In this document: positions 1-9,046 of the stretch, in pieces
Position numbering within the stretch: the first letter of the stretch is position 1
Layout of the letters: the number at the start of each line of letters is the position of its first letter
DNA from: DAOUET01 sp034430155
GTDB lineage: Bacteria > Chloroflexota > Anaerolineae > Anaerolineales > UBA4823
Assembly (NCBI GenBank): GCA_034430155.1
Contig: DAOUET010000094.1
Location: forward strand, 1 to 24,102
Direction: 5' to 3'
Length of the DNA: 24,102 nt
Position numbers and translations under genes: made by a program
The notes under the pieces: generated by a model
Database searches by the model: none
Told to the model about the DNA's origin: nothing
Seen by the model: only the letters and a program-made list of their open reading frames with translations

Positions 1-125
1 CCCATCATCCCCATACGCATCGAAGAAATTGAACCTACGGAAGCGATGCGTTACTACATCAAGTCGATCCATTGGATCGATGCCATGAGTCCTCCATTGC
101 AAAAGCACCTTGGGAAACTGGCCGA
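1..125. repeat. Terminal direct repeat, left copy
   Basis: The first 125 bases are identical, by base-by-base reading, to positions 23978-24102. The segment encodes the last strand of a TIR domain. An exact repeat at both edges is what a circular contig with assembler overlap looks like, but a real duplication of this TIR segment elsewhere in the genome would look the same. Confidence 0.95.
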
Positions 126-1443
126 CTCGGTCCAGGCCATATTATCCGTGGGAGCAGAGGAACACCCTCCCCCAGTGGCCGAAAGTGTAATCGAAGCGCC
201 AGCGAAAAAGCGATGGCCCCTACCGACGTGGGCGACAGCCCTACTTGCCCTCGCAGCCGTGGTGATCGTGGGCGGGGGTGCTTGGCTAGTCGCGACCCGG
301 TTGGGCTCGGCAGCAGTGGATTTAGAGGCTATATCAACCACGGTGGATGCTACCGCCATCACCGAACCCACCCTCATATCGACAATTGAGAGCTCAACGA
401 CTACGACGATTGAGGACACCGAATCAACGAGCAAGTTCGACTGGCACCATAACCCTGTGACTGATCACTACTACGCTCTAACCGAGACAGGGATGTCATG
501 GGATATGCTCGAAGAGCTGGCAGTGCAGACGGGCGGGCATCTAGTTTCCATCAACGATGCCGCAGAAGAGGAGTGGCTCTACTCCACCTTCGGTTCAATC
601 ATGTTCTGGATTGGGCTGACCGATTATCCGGACGAGGGGGAATATCGGTGGACGAGCGGAGAACCGGTGACGTACCTCAAATGGTGTCCCGGTGAACCCA
701 CCGACACGGCGGGGGGTGCGGGTTCGGAAGATGCGGTTCACGCCATTCCCTGGTCGCAGTGTTGGAACGACGAGCCGACCTGGATCACGGAGTTCTGGGA
801 TCCTGACAAACAAAAGAACATTCCTAGCTACCCAGGGGTTATCGAAGTCGAGACTGCTCCTTCTCATGGTTGGAGCGTGTGGCGTCCAGTATCCTTTCTA
901 ATCCCGAATCCACAGATTTGGGATGTAACTGGAGATAACCAGTACACTGCGATCGAGCAACGCGATTCCGATGTATATGCTTGGTCTACCGAAAGTTATC
1001 AAGGCGACATTATGGTGAGTCTAGATCTCAGAAGCTCAGTGGAAGCACTCGATCTCGGCTGGGATGAGATGCAAGCTCAGATTCCAAGCCAAAATTCAGG
1101 GTGCGTCATCATCTATGGCGATGGCACTATGCATTCCTATGGAAGCTTAGTTTTTTGTGTAGACTGGGATGGTTATTTTCTTGATGAGCATAACCGTCGC
1201 TATGACAATGAATTCTTAGCGTATGTCCTTCACGATAACCCTTCTGAAGAAGTCTATTCAGTAACGGTCGAAATCATAGATGATATAGCCAGTATGTATG
1301 TGAACGGTGAAAAAGTGTTATCTTCCTTTTTCAATACTGAGGAAATCGATCGCAGTGGAAGAATAGGATTGTTTAAATACTGGGCAGATGGGGAGATTAC
1401 TTTTTCAAATATTCAAATAAAAACACGCAACAGCGATAAATAA
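1..1443 (+). CDS. TIR-TM-C-type lectin receptor-like protein, C-terminal part (5' end off the window)
   Basis: The frame is open from base 1, before the first ATG at 46, so the gene enters from outside. Joined to the ORF at 23726 through the terminal repeat it would give 564 residues. Residue numbers here count from the ATG at 46. The first residues are a TIR end (HWIDA motif at about 9-13). A KKRW patch (54-57) precedes one TM helix (about 61-84), which by the positive-inside rule puts the TIR in the cytoplasm and the rest outside. A Ser/Thr-rich stalk follows, then a C-type-lectin-like domain (about 134-272) with WIGL, GEP and CWND motifs. The C-terminal part (about 290-460) resembles a LamG/DUF1080-type beta-sandwich. 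Role inferred: an outside glycan or ligand sensor driving TIR, possibly NADase, signalling inside. The domain calls are good; the ligand is unknown. Confidence 0.85.
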   Translation, partial: PIIPIRIEEIEPTEAMRYYIKSIHWIDAMSPPLQKHLGKLADSVQAILSVGAEEHPPPVAESVIEAPAKKRWPLPTWATALLALAAVVIVGGGAWLVATRLGSAAVDLEAISTTVDATAITEPTLISTIESSTTTTIEDTESTSKFDWHHNPVTDHYYALTETGMSWDMLEELAVQTGGHLVSINDAAEEEWLYSTFGSIMFWIGLTDYPDEGEYRWTSGEPVTYLKWCPGEPTDTAGGAGSEDAVHAIPWSQCWNDEPTWITEFWDPDKQKNIPSYPGVIEVETAPSHGWSVWRPVSFLIPNPQIWDVTGDNQYTAIEQRDSDVYAWSTESYQGDIMVSLDLRSSVEALDLGWDEMQAQIPSQNSGCVIIYGDGTMHSYGSLVFCVDWDGYFLDEHNRRYDNEFLAYVLHDNPSEEVYSVTVEIIDDIASMYVNGEKVLSSFFNTEEIDRSGRIGLFKYWADGEITFSNIQIKTRNSDK

Positions 1444-1501
1444 TCCAATTCAATCAGGGTCCATGTGATACAAAAAACTATGCGATCCCGAGGTAATCTT
1501 T

Positions 1502-3380
1502 ATGACACAACGGGCACGTATATTCCGGGTTTTCATCTCATCCACCTTCAGTGACCTGATAGCCGAGCGCAACGCCATGCAGGAGAGCGTCTTCCCCCGC
1601 CTGCGGGAGTTGTGCTAAGCCCACGGCTGCCGCTTCCAGGCCATCGACCTGCGCTGGGGTGTCTTCGAAGAAGCCGCCCTCGACCAGCAGACCATGAAAA
1701 TCTGCCTGGGCGAGATAGAGCGCTGCCAGAAGACCTCCTCCGCCCCCAACTTCATCGTCTTGTTGGGGGACCATTACGGCTGGCGGCCGCTGCCTACAGC
1801 GATTCCCGCCGACTATTTTGAGCAGATCGTACAGCTCGCGGCGGAGGTGAATGACCGGGCACTCCTGAGCGAATGGTACCGGTGCGACAACAACGCGGAG
1901 CCGCGGGTTTATTGTTTGCAGCCGCGCACCGGTGTATATATCGATTACGGTGTATGGGAGCGACAGGTTGAGAGACCCCTCCACTCTCTCCTACTTCAGA
2001 CGACGGGCCGTCTCACGCTTTCGCCCGAGCAGCACCTCAAGTACACCGCCTCGGCGACAGAACAGGAGATTGCTCACGGCGCGTTGCGCGTCGAGGACGC
2101 ATGAGAGCACGTCTTTTGCTTCTTCTGAACGATTGAGGGATTGCCGTAGGATGGAACAGCCGGGGAGTGGGTGAACTTGGATGAGGGGGGAAACCGGTCG
2201 ATCAGGCGAGCGCCAAGCTTGATGATCTCAAACAGAATCTAGAAGAGCAGCTGCAGGCAAACGTGCACAGCTACGGTGCCCATTGGGCAGGAAGCGGGAT
2301 AACCAGCGAACATATCTCGCAGCTGTGTGAGGATGTCTACACCGCGCTCTCCGGGTCATTCTCAAAGAAATTGACAACTTGAAAGTGCTCGAGCCGCTTG
2401 ACAAGGAAATTACAGATCACGTTGCCTTCGCGGCAGAGCGGGCGCGGTTCTTCATCGGTCGAACGGAGCTGCAGCAAGCTATTCGTGAGTATGCTAACGG
2501 AGGAAACAACCATCTGCTGATTCTCTTCAGTGAGTCCGGGGCGGGAAAATCGGCGCTGATGGCGTGCGCCATCGAGGAACTGCAACGCGGCGGGCCTGAA
2601 CTTGAGGTAATCACCCGTTTCATCGGTGCGATGCCGAGCTCGACTGATCTCCAGACCCCGTTGAAAAGCCTATGCGAACAGCTCTACGAGGTTTTCGATT
2701 ACGAAGGGCAAAAGCAGCGACAGTTGGAGACGGATGGGGAATATGTAGTTGCCTACGTCCATCTCATACACGTCGGGACCGAGGTGACGCGAACCGCACG
2801 TGATGAGATTGAAGAGGAGTACACTATCCCCGACAATCCTTTGGCACTGCCATTCACCTTCCGAAATTTCCTGAAGAAAATCCCAGGTGACAAACGCTTA
2901 GTACTTTTCCTCGATGCGTTTGATCAGTTAGCCGATGACGTGAAGGGAGGCTACCTCACCTGGTTCCCAATTGAGCTTCCCGAGAATGTGCGCGTGATCG
3001 CCTCGACGCTGCCTGTCCCGGTGCTATCCGTCTTGCATAGCAAGCTACTACCAGTCAACATCGTCGAGATAAAACCGATGTCTTTGGAAGAGGGAGATAT
3101 GTTGTTAGATTTGTGGTTAAGGAATGCGGGTCGAAAACTTCAACCATTGAAACGACAAGAGATTCTGAGCAAGTTCGGCGAATGCGGGCTACCGCTCTAC
3201 CTAAAATTGGCGTTTGAACAGGCGCGTCGGTGGAAATCATATAGTATAGATACAATTCTCGGCTTTGGTACGCCGGGCATCCTGCGAAATCTCTTCAAGC
3301 GCCTCTCTTTGGAGTCGAATCATGTGGCGATGATGGTTGCACGTAGCCTCAGTTATATTGTTACAGCGCGCCATGGCTGA
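1502..3380 (+). pseudogene. Decayed DUF4062-NACHT (STAND) NTPase gene
   Basis: An ATG at 1502 with GAGGT seven bases upstream opens a DUF4062 N-terminus (FRVFISSTFSDL motif). An in-frame TAA at 1616-1618 interrupts it just before the AHGCRFQAIDLRWG motif. The same frame then meets TGA at 2102, TGA at 2126 and TAG at 2147. Homologous-looking coding sequence moves to a second frame near 2190 and to a third near 2350, so at least two indels are present. The last frame (open from about 2352) carries the P-loop NTPase with Walker A SESGAGKS (about nt 2529-2552) and Walker B RLVLFLDAF (about nt 2895-2921). No C-terminal repeat domain remains: homology stops near 3366, where TrkA-RyR sequence starts, and the NACHT frame closes at 3378-3380. 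In this family the protein would be a STAND sensor/switch. It is almost certainly dead, unless the NTPase part is made alone. Confidence 0.88.
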
Positions 3381-4002
3381 GGACGCTGGACTGGCCGTAT
3401 TGCTGAAGGATGACGATAAAAATAAGAGCACGTACAAAAATCTGCACGCCTTCCCCTTGCTCGACCAGACCTGCAAGCCCGATTTAATCTTACGAGGAAC
3501 ACACGAGGTGTTAGCCCGCGATCTGCACGAGGCTTACCTGGAGGGGCTGGACAGCGAAAAGGTAATGGACGAAGGTGATCCGGCGCGGGACTCCTGGGAA
3601 AATCTACCCGAAGACATAAAGGAGAAAAATCGCCTGCCGGCGGACCGGATCGGTGTGATCCTGGAGGAACACGGTTACCGTATCGCTCCTCTGACGGATT
3701 GGAAGGCAGCGGACCTGGTCTTCAGTGAAAAAGAGGGGTCAGATGAAGTCGAAGCGATGGCGCGTATGGAACACGAACTGTGGTGCCAGGAAATGCTGGC
3801 AGATGATTGGAGATTCGGCTCCGTAAAAAGCAAAAAGGAGGAAACCAACCCCGACCTGGTTCCCTGGGAGAAGCTCCCTCTAGATGAACAAGGCAAAAAT
3901 AAAAAATTTATACGTGACCTGCCGCGCTTGCTTACACGAACGGGGTTTCAAATAGAACGGGCAGAATCGAGATTTTCAGCCAGGTCGAGTGAGAATCCAT
4001 AG
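3373..4002 (+). pseudogene. Detached 3' fragment of a TrkA-RyR gene
   Basis: From the ATG at 3373 to the stop at 4002 this is a second copy of codons 398-603 of the TrkA-RyR gene at 21885-23696. It holds the end of the second TrkA-N domain and both RyR-like repeats (HEAYL...W..LPEDIKEKNR, then MARMEHELWCQE...NPDLVPWEKLP). The TM segments and both nucleotide-binding loops are missing. The frame is open for the whole length, also from an in-frame ATG at 3337, so a free RyR-pair protein of about 210 residues could be made. No convincing ribosome binding site precedes 3373. The simplest reading is a recombination remnant fused behind the NACHT pseudogene. A functional stand-alone RyR adaptor is the alternative. 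Confidence 0.75.
3373..4002 (+). repeat. Direct repeat of the TrkA-RyR 3' end (copy A)
   Basis: This copy aligns with 23076-23696. From 3373 to about 3634 I count nine mismatches in roughly 262 bases. Beyond that point mismatches are much denser and small length differences appear. The left edge is sharp, with only a GCGC stretch before the ATG shared with the other copy. Confidence 0.9.
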
Positions 4003-4171
4003 AGATTATTCAATCTTTTGCATTGGTCTGGCGCAGCGGGAACATCTATCTATTGGGTTCATTCTCCTCCGTCCGTCGGATCGGGACAATGTTCCTGGTT
4101 ACTACCTGTACCAATCCTCCAGCAGAACCTCTCAGTCAGGGTATAGCTTTTCTCTCTAGGGACTTGCTGGC

Positions 4172-7100
4172 TCAGAAGTCATGAGCTATGAGGGGTAACC
4201 AGACGCGGTAACCCGGTGTGCCCAAGTAAGCACCCTTGTTGTCGTTGATCGCAACATTGCCTGCCCCGTCTACCGCCTGCACGATCCACTCTATTGTCTC
4301 CTGGTGGGGTATAGTCCCAGTCCATAGATTCGGGTTGGCCGCGCTGCGGGTGAGAGCCGTCGTCTGCCAGACTCCGTTCCCAAGCGTGTAAGTGGCCCCC
4401 ACACGGACCACATCGGACAGGTCCGTCGCTTCCACCACGACCTGGATACTGGTTTCTGCCCGATAGGCATCCACCCTCCAAATGCTGGGTGGAATAAGGT
4501 CCATCGTGGTGGAGTAGTAGACTGTGTAAGTCATGCCTTCAAAGAGTCGCTCTGTTCCCAGGTACGGTGTTGTGCTCCGGTACTGGGCCGGGATCACGAC
4601 CAATCGCTGTTCCACCCCGTCGGGTGTCCACACCTGGTTGACCAACGACCACCAAGAAGGTTGCCATGTGTCAGGGTGGTCGAACGCAGGCTCTACCTGC
4701 CAGAATGGCTCATCGGTAGTTTCGGTGATGACCCGCGTGACCACGGGGTCAAAGCTATCGAAGGTCTGGTAACGCCCTCCTTCAAAGAAGGCGCCGTGTG
4801 GTGTCTGGTCATCCAGGGAGATGTCCAGGCTGGTCCGGGGCTGGATGGGCTGCCATTCATTCACTTCTGTCTCGTTCCCCACTGAAAAGTAGCTCCCAGT
4901 GATGGCACCATCGGTCACGATGTGAGTTTGGTAAGTCGGCTCAAATGTGACCTTGCGGGAAACCAGCCCATCTGAGATTGTGCTGCTTGAAAGCCATCCG
5001 GATGTTGATTCGCCCGCGACCAACTGGCTGGTGTTGGGCACCTGGACTCGCATCATCGGCAGACCGTAAAGCGTCGCTTGAGCCAGCACCTTTTCATCGT
5101 AGGGGCTGAAGGAATGCGGACCGGTGAGGTTAAAGTATTCGGCCTTGGCCTCCCGTAGTGCATGTCCCACGTTGTCCCCACGAGCCAGATTACGGCTGAA
5201 CAAGGTCATCAGCAGCTCAGAGTAGCCGACGGTATCTGCATCTCCATAGCCGAATCCAGTGTTGGCGATCCATACGCCCCCTCGACCCAGGACTGCTTGG
5301 GCAAAGTCCAGGCCATGGGCACTGGCTTCCTCGTCGGGTACACTCAGACCGGAGTGGCAGCCGATAGAGTAGTTCAGCGTACCGGGCGGCAGCTCACTGG
5401 CCAATACATCCTCGGGCGTGACTACCCCGCTATTCACCTGGGCCGGGATCGCCTGCCAGTGTTCAAAGTGGGCATTGACGGCGTTGACATCGTGTCTGTC
5501 CTCTAACCACAGTGCGCTCAAATCACTAGCCACCCAGGTGTCGTTGATAAGTCGCGTCACCGCCAAGCCCTCCGCCTCCCATTTCTCGGCCATGGCCTCC
5601 GCTCCATCGGTCATAAAGTCATAGCCAACGACCAGCCCATCTGCCGCTGATAGGACCGGGCTGACCAGGAATGCATCGATGGCGGCCATGATCTCCTGCG
5701 GCGTTTCTACCAAACGGCCGATCCCAAATTCGGGGAAAACCAGTCCCCGGCCGCGCCAGGGGATAGGGTTAAAGCCGGCGTAGTAATCGTCGCTCAAGAA
5801 GTACCGCTCGCCCAAGGCCACGCCCACAGGGGAAGTGGGGATCAGGTAGGGGTTGTACCCCCCCTCATGGCCCAGAGGTACCTCGTCGGGCACCCGCCAG
5901 AAGGGCACGATTCCGTCGTCTCCAACGATAACCAGGTATTCCAGGTTGGGGTAAGCCGTGCGGGTAATTGTCACCATGGATTGGATCGCGCCTGCCACCA
6001 GGTTGGCGTGCACTGGATTGGTGATGTTTTCCGACCAGAGGGCGTAGGTCTGGGAGATCGGTTCACTGGCATCGAGGGTGACCACGCGTCCCGCCACATC
6101 AGGGTGGAGGGCCAGTGTATCCAGCTTGGCCATGAGCGCGTCGGTGGTGACCTGTCCATATCGTTCCTCGAGAAGGGTCTGGTTTGTCAAGATCAGAGTC
6201 TTTATCGTCGGCGAGATAAAGTCGGGCGGCTCAAAACTGGGCGGCTCGAAGCCAAAGTCCAGGGCTGGTACGCCTGACTCGACCGTGATTTGCAGAGTGT
6301 AGGAGTCGGGACTGTTGGCGCCGTTGTGTCCCGCGACCAAGAGGTGGTACCAGCCGCTCTGGTTCCAGATACCTGTGGAGACCTCTTCATTCTGTGTGCC
6401 TGCTTGGCTGCTGGCCACCACGAGGTTGCCCGTCTCAAAGCCGTCGCCCACCTCGGCCAGTTGGCCAATGGTCATCGCCCGGGCAATGGTCATCGCCCGA
6501 GCCGCCACATCCAAATCGCTGATGAGGGTTGCCTGACCAATGGTCATCGCCCGGGCGATATCGTTGACGTCCCCGCTTCCTGCCCCCAACTGGCTGAAGA
6601 GAAAGAGATCGTAATCGCGCGGCAGCAGAGTCAGAGTTGCCGTCACGGTCGCGTTGCGGGTACCGATGGGAATGCGGAACCAATCCAGATCTCGGTAGCT
6701 AGAGATAGGGAAACTGTGGAGACCAGGGTTGAGGACCGCAGCATACTTCCAGCTATCGTTATAGCCGGGATCCGTACGCCAGCCGGCATAGTTTACGTTG
6801 CCACTTACTGCGTCGCCCAAACCCTCCGGCCCAGATGCGTGACCCCACCAGGTGCCACCGGCGTCCACAGACGCAGCGGTCTGGTTGTTGAGCGCAAAAC
6901 GGCCATTGCCAGCCAACGTGTTGTTAGCAAGAGTCAGGTTGGAACCCGCCCCAACGGAGATGCCGTCCAACTGGCTGGCGGTGACCGTGCTGTCGCTGAC
7001 GCTAACATGGGTGCTTTCCAGGGTGAGTCCCGTCTGTGCGAACTCGACGGCGGTGTGTTCCAGGCTGCCGCTGCTGCCCGGCTTGAAGGACAGCCCCTGC

Positions 7101-9028
7101 CAGTCGCCGGGTAGGGGGGCCGCGTAACGCTGGGCGCTGCCAAAGATGACCGGCTGGGTGGCGGTCCCCTGGGCCTCGAGCCGGCCCTCGATCACAACCT
7201 CCTGCCCAAAGTCAAAGAGGACTTCGACTCCCGCCTCCACCGTCCATGTAGTACCGGCCGGTACCCTGAGCGATCCTTGTCCAGCAGCAACCACCACGAA
7301 GCGGGTCAGGTCACCCTGCGGTCCCCATACTTCACCTCCGCTGGCCAGGGCATCGGCTTTCACCTCGACCAGGTTCAGCTCATTCCCGCTGCAGGTGTTC
7401 ACGCCCAGCGCGTTCCCTGGTTGGTAGCGGATGGCTACCCCCTGGTTATCGTCGATGCGATTGCCGGTCAGCACATTCTCCGACGATGTATTGGCCAGCG
7501 TGACGCCCCCCTCCTGGTTATAGCGGATGAGGTTGCCGTCGCCAGGCATTTCGCCGCCAACCTCGTTGTTGTTGGCGTCCACATCGATACGTACCCCCTG
7601 CTGTCCGTTGCCCAGAGCCTTCTCACCGGTCCAATCGGTGCCAATGTAGTTTCCCTGGATGGTATTCCCAGTAGTCTGGTCACCCATGACAGCGATGCCA
7701 GCGCCCAGGTTGCCGCTGATCAGGTTGCAGGTACCGACACACGAATCCTGGTCACCCGCTCCACCAATGAGGCCACCCCCACTCTGCCTCATCTCTACCC
7801 CGTGGCCCAGATTAGGGATGGCCACCGTCCCGGATGGATCGGTACCAATGTAATTACCCTGGATCACACTGCCGGTGGTGTTGCTTTGCTCGATGGAGAC
7901 GCCTACGCTTTGATTACCACTGATGACATTGCGTAGTTCCGGCGTGTCTCCGCCCACGACGGAACGCTTGGCCCCACTGAAGATGGCAATACCATCGCGA
8001 TTGGGCAAGGAATGAGTCCCGGACGGGTCAATGCCGACATAGTTCCCCCGAACTTGGGTATCATCGGTGCTGATACCGCTGATCTCGATACCCGCCTCGT
8101 CACTGCCGGCGATGATATTGCGGGCCTCCTGTGTATCCCCTCCCACCAGCGTATTATTCGGTCCCTGATTGATGGTGATGCCCGTCCCGTTGCCCAGGGT
8201 GCCATCCCCACTCAGATCAGTGCCAATCAGGTTACCCTGGATCACATTGTGATCCGTTCCATTCCCTGATATGTTAATGCCATTACCGTCGTTGCCACTT
8301 ATCAGGTTCCCATAGCCGGGCAGTACACCACCGATGATGTTGTGATTCGCCCCGCTCGAGACCAGGATGCCACTTTGACCATTGGGCATGGGGAGCATGC
8401 CGCTGGCGTCGGCGCCGATGATGTTTCCGGCAATAATGTTGTTCGACGTGGTGGGTCCATCCAGCCGAATACCAGTCCAGCCATTGCCGCTAATCACGTT
8501 GCTCTCACCAGCCAGCCGGTCGCCGCCGATGAGAGCATTTGCAGCTCCCTCTAGAGATATAGCATAATGATGAAAGCCTTGCACCTGCAGCCCCTGGATG
8601 GTGATGTTGTCCGCATGGAGGAACAAGCCAATCGTGACATCAACCGGTAGGTTGCTCCCATCCAGGACCACCCCCCGGCCCACGGCGTCGATGGTCAAAC
8701 CATCGACCCAGACGTGTGGCAGTTCACTCAGGATCGAGATGGTGCCTGGATTTTCAGGGGGAAAGACGGTCGCGTCGAATTCAATCCGATCCCCCGGCGC
8801 GGCGCCGGCGAGCGCCTCGCGTAACGAGCCCGGTCCACTGTCAGCCAGGGTATTAACCAGCCAGATCGCATCACCACCCCAGGGAGTGAACGGATCGCCG
8901 CTCGAAATAGGGTGGGCAGCATTCACCTCGCCAGCGGAGATGCCCAGTAGCAGCAGCGCCGCGCAAAGCAGTAACGCCCTGCCGATACTATATATCCGAT
9001 TTCGAGGGCAGTTAACGTTCAATTTCAT
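4172..9028 (-). CDS. Secreted beta-helix / PPC / gingipain-like (C25) cysteine protease, 1618 aa
   Basis: The ATG at 9028 has AGGAGG (on +, 9035-9040) six bases upstream. A signal peptide covers about residues 1-38 (hydrophobic LLLCAALLLLGISA, then VNAA). Right-handed beta-helix repeats follow to about 620 (NTLADSGPGSLREA start, then GNYIGTD and NVISGN units). A second helix block (about 620-760) contains TQPVIFGS and WWGHASGPEG. A PPC-type sandwich lies at about 770-915 and a caspase-like peptidase C25 domain at about 940-1340. A plausible dyad is His1190 (in HFEHW) and Cys1224 (in IGCHSG), spaced about as in gingipains. The C-terminal 280 residues look like Ig/FN3 modules ending in WLPLIAHDF. 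It is last in the TIR-led operon, 18 nt after the preceding stop. Likely cell-surface or secreted; whether it cuts proteins and which ones is unknown. Confidence 0.85.
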   Translation of the reverse strand: MKLNVNCPRNRIYSIGRALLLCAALLLLGISAGEVNAAHPISSGDPFTPWGGDAIWLVNTLADSGPGSLREALAGAAPGDRIEFDATVFPPENPGTISILSELPHVWVDGLTIDAVGRGVVLDGSNLPVDVTIGLFLHADNITIQGLQVQGFHHYAISLEGAANALIGGDRLAGESNVISGNGWTGIRLDGPTTSNNIIAGNIIGADASGMLPMPNGQSGILVSSGANHNIIGGVLPGYGNLISGNDGNGINISGNGTDHNVIQGNLIGTDLSGDGTLGNGTGITINQGPNNTLVGGDTQEARNIIAGSDEAGIEISGISTDDTQVRGNYVGIDPSGTHSLPNRDGIAIFSGAKRSVVGGDTPELRNVISGNQSVGVSIEQSNTTGSVIQGNYIGTDPSGTVAIPNLGHGVEMRQSGGGLIGGAGDQDSCVGTCNLISGNLGAGIAVMGDQTTGNTIQGNYIGTDWTGEKALGNGQQGVRIDVDANNNEVGGEMPGDGNLIRYNQEGGVTLANTSSENVLTGNRIDDNQGVAIRYQPGNALGVNTCSGNELNLVEVKADALASGGEVWGPQGDLTRFVVVAAGQGSLRVPAGTTWTVEAGVEVLFDFGQEVVIEGRLEAQGTATQPVIFGSAQRYAAPLPGDWQGLSFKPGSSGSLEHTAVEFAQTGLTLESTHVSVSDSTVTASQLDGISVGAGSNLTLANNTLAGNGRFALNNQTAASVDAGGTWWGHASGPEGLGDAVSGNVNYAGWRTDPGYNDSWKYAAVLNPGLHSFPISSYRDLDWFRIPIGTRNATVTATLTLLPRDYDLFLFSQLGAGSGDVNDIARAMTIGQATLISDLDVAARAMTIARAMTIGQLAEVGDGFETGNLVVASSQAGTQNEEVSTGIWNQSGWYHLLVAGHNGANSPDSYTLQITVESGVPALDFGFEPPSFEPPDFISPTIKTLILTNQTLLEERYGQVTTDALMAKLDTLALHPDVAGRVVTLDASEPISQTYALWSENITNPVHANLVAGAIQSMVTITRTAYPNLEYLVIVGDDGIVPFWRVPDEVPLGHEGGYNPYLIPTSPVGVALGERYFLSDDYYAGFNPIPWRGRGLVFPEFGIGRLVETPQEIMAAIDAFLVSPVLSAADGLVVGYDFMTDGAEAMAEKWEAEGLAVTRLINDTWVASDLSALWLEDRHDVNAVNAHFEHWQAIPAQVNSGVVTPEDVLASELPPGTLNYSIGCHSGLSVPDEEASAHGLDFAQAVLGRGGVWIANTGFGYGDADTVGYSELLMTLFSRNLARGDNVGHALREAKAEYFNLTGPHSFSPYDEKVLAQATLYGLPMMRVQVPNTSQLVAGESTSGWLSSSTISDGLVSRKVTFEPTYQTHIVTDGAITGSYFSVGNETEVNEWQPIQPRTSLDISLDDQTPHGAFFEGGRYQTFDSFDPVVTRVITETTDEPFWQVEPAFDHPDTWQPSWWSLVNQVWTPDGVEQRLVVIPAQYRSTTPYLGTERLFEGMTYTVYYSTTMDLIPPSIWRVDAYRAETSIQVVVEATDLSDVVRVGATYTLGNGVWQTTALTRSAANPNLWTGTIPHQETIEWIVQAVDGAGNVAINDNKGAYLGTPGYRVWLPLIAHDF
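6466..6553 (-). repeat. Three identical 16-mers in an 18-nt register inside the protease gene
   Basis: The same 16 bases (CAATGGTCATCGCCCG on +) occur at 6466-6481, 6484-6499 and 6538-6553. Starts are 18 and 54 nt apart, multiples of six codons, so the frame is kept. They encode repeated ARAMTI units within the PPC-like domain. Confidence 0.9.
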
Positions 9029-9046
9029 CTCATTCCTCCTGCTCCG

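Noticed and set aside
1502..2360. Stop-codon readthrough or a variant genetic code
   Set aside because: All three stops occur in the pseudogene along with frameshifts, while neighbouring intact genes end at normal stops without internal ones.
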